From VAUL01 sp964603155 (GTDB lineage: Bacteria > Desulfobacterota > Desulfuromonadia > Desulfuromonadales > BM103), in NCBI GenBank assembly GCA_964603155.1, contig CAZRTZ010000001.1, positions 62,001-126,000 of the forward strand: a DNA stretch of 64,000 nt, in the 5' to 3' direction. The notes beneath the pieces were generated by a model. It saw nothing but the letters and a program-made list of their open reading frames with translations. It searched no databases and was not told the origin of the DNA. Positions 63,237-64,000 of the stretch are shown here, piece by piece (positions within the stretch are counted from its first letter, which is position 1; every line of letters starts with the position of its first letter). The position numbers and the translations under genes were made by a program.

Positions 63237-64000
63237 TTGACCGACAAACAGAGCATGACCTACAAAGCCGCCGGTGTCGACATCGAGGCCGGCAACCGTT
63301 TCGTTGACCTGATCCGTCCGCTGGTCAAAAGCACCACCCGCCCTGAAGTTCTCACCGATATCGGCGGGTTTGGCGGTCTGTTTTCCCTGAACACCCGCAA
63401 GTACCAGGACCCGGTGCTGGTTTCATCCACCGACGGCGTCGGCACCAAGCTCAAACTGGCTTTCCAGTTGGACCGCCACGATACCGTCGGCATCGATCTC
63501 GTCGCCATGTGCGTCAACGACATCATCGTTCAGGGCGCGGAGCCACTCTTCTTCCTGGATTATTTCGCCACCGGCGCCCTGGCCCCGGAAAAAGCTGCCG
63601 AAGTCGTCAAGGGGATTGCCGCCGGATGCCGGATGGCCGGTTGCGCCCTGATCGGCGGTGAGACTGCCGAATTACCGGGTTTCTATGCCCCCGGCGAATA
63701 TGATCTGGCCGGCTTTACCGTCGGCGTGGTCGATCGCAGCGCCATCATCGACGGATCCTCGATTCAGGTCGGCGAGGCCCTGATTGGCATCGCTTCCAGC
63801 GGTTTGCATTCCAACGGCTACTCCCTGGCCCGCAAAATCGTGGCCGAGCGTCTGGGCGGCGATCTCCGGTCGGTGCATCCCGTCCTCGGCAAGCCTCTTG
63901 GCGAAGCACTTCTGGAGCCGACCCGCATCTATGTCAAGCCGTTACTCAACCTGCTGCGCGATTTCACCATCCAGGGGATGGCTCACATTACCGGCGGCGG
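63237..64000 (+). CDS. purM: Phosphoribosylformylglycinamidine cyclo-ligase (AIR synthetase), 3' end cut by window edge
   Basis: The reading frame is open to base 64000. The TTG at 63237 has AGGAG seven bases upstream; an ATG at 63255 is in frame but lacks this. The sequence begins MTDKQSMTYKAAGVDIEAGN and carries SSTDGVGTKLKLAF, DLVAMCVNDIIVQGAEPLFFLDYFATG and ALIGGETAELPGFY, all PurM motifs. It closes the imidazole ring in purine synthesis using ATP. The C-terminal third is outside the window. Confidence 0.95.
   Translation, partial: MTDKQSMTYKAAGVDIEAGNRFVDLIRPLVKSTTRPEVLTDIGGFGGLFSLNTRKYQDPVLVSSTDGVGTKLKLAFQLDRHDTVGIDLVAMCVNDIIVQGAEPLFFLDYFATGALAPEKAAEVVKGIAAGCRMAGCALIGGETAELPGFYAPGEYDLAGFTVGVVDRSAIIDGSSIQVGEALIGIASSGLHSNGYSLARKIVAERLGGDLRSVHPVLGKPLGEALLEPTRIYVKPLLNLLRDFTIQGMAHITGG

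Overview
The window looks like an interior chromosomal contig from a GC-rich Gram-negative bacterium. It most resembles the Desulfuromonadia (Geobacter, Desulfuromonas and Pelobacter relatives). This is inferred from gene content and order: pheA-tyrA-aroA-cmk-ispH-rpsA-sppA-ihfB, a PyrR-attenuated pyrR-pyrB-pyrC-carA-carB operon, a DHH-CBS-CBS-polyA-polymerase fusion of the A-adding tRNA nucleotidyltransferase type, a degenerate receiver joined to a PilZ domain, paired DUF1858 proteins, and an ExeA-type ATPase next to a very acidic TPR protein. I could not run a database search. Most of the window is densely packed housekeeping sequence, largely on the minus strand.

1-4540: the 3' part of dinB, then a small mobile region ending at the 3' end of recG. 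dinB and recG converge, and between them lie one complete dif-like XerC/XerD site (2272-2299) and two half-conserved copies (1023-1050 and 4495-4522). The three sites bound two tandem mini-elements of about 1.25 kb and 2.22 kb. The right element carries an HUH rolling-circle Rep, a small partner gene overlapping it, an unknown 90-residue gene and a ribbon-helix-helix repressor with a perfect palindrome inside its own promoter. The left element has no Rep but carries its own ribbon-helix-helix gene and a protein whose C-terminal domain resembles the Rep partner of the right element. Both carry a roughly 100-nt multi-stem region whose outer arm shares the same TCCCTGTGG. This looks like a minimal ssDNA-phage satellite pair using Xer recombination (IMEX-like), and it is the most novel part of the window.

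4540-17700: recG, a DUF1858 protein, greA, carB (interrupted by a 10-N assembly gap), carA, pyrC, pyrB and pyrR, the last preceded by a promoter, a PyrR-binding leader and an intrinsic terminator; then lepB and lepA. 17870-26640: acyl-CoA synthetase, an unusual ferredoxin, a receiver/PilZ protein, a metallo-beta-lactamase-fold enzyme, yhbY, dgt, rsmD-coaD, a second DUF1858 protein, a creatininase-family amidase, queE, queD and yacG.

26781-32757: an aminoglycoside-phosphotransferase-like/P-loop kinase fusion, then a partner-switching signalling set (small membrane protein, SLC5-GAF-PP2C phosphatase, STAS antagonist, HATPase kinase) ending in a 45-nt perfect palindrome that acts as a terminator. 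32786-43583: HAD phosphatase, lgt, pseudouridine synthase, an apparent orphan noncoding RNA, then ihfB, sppA, rpsA, ispH, cmk, aroA, tyrA and pheA. 43660-57827: lipoprotein metallopeptidase, lrgB/lrgA, TPR protein, PDZ/radical-SAM/DUF512 protein, hfq, miaA, mutL, ExeA-like ATPase, acidic TPR protein, rluB-type synthase, scpB, scpA and an M50 protease. 57930-64000: the tRNA nucleotidyltransferase fusion, pyrD-pyrK, rimI, and the start of purM on the plus strand.

At least ten intergenic spots carry clusters of 7-10-nt degenerate repeats, usually facing an inverted copy so that they can form long hairpins. They fall into five sequence families. In two cases (tyrA and rimI) the repeat itself supplies the ribosome-binding site and GTG start.
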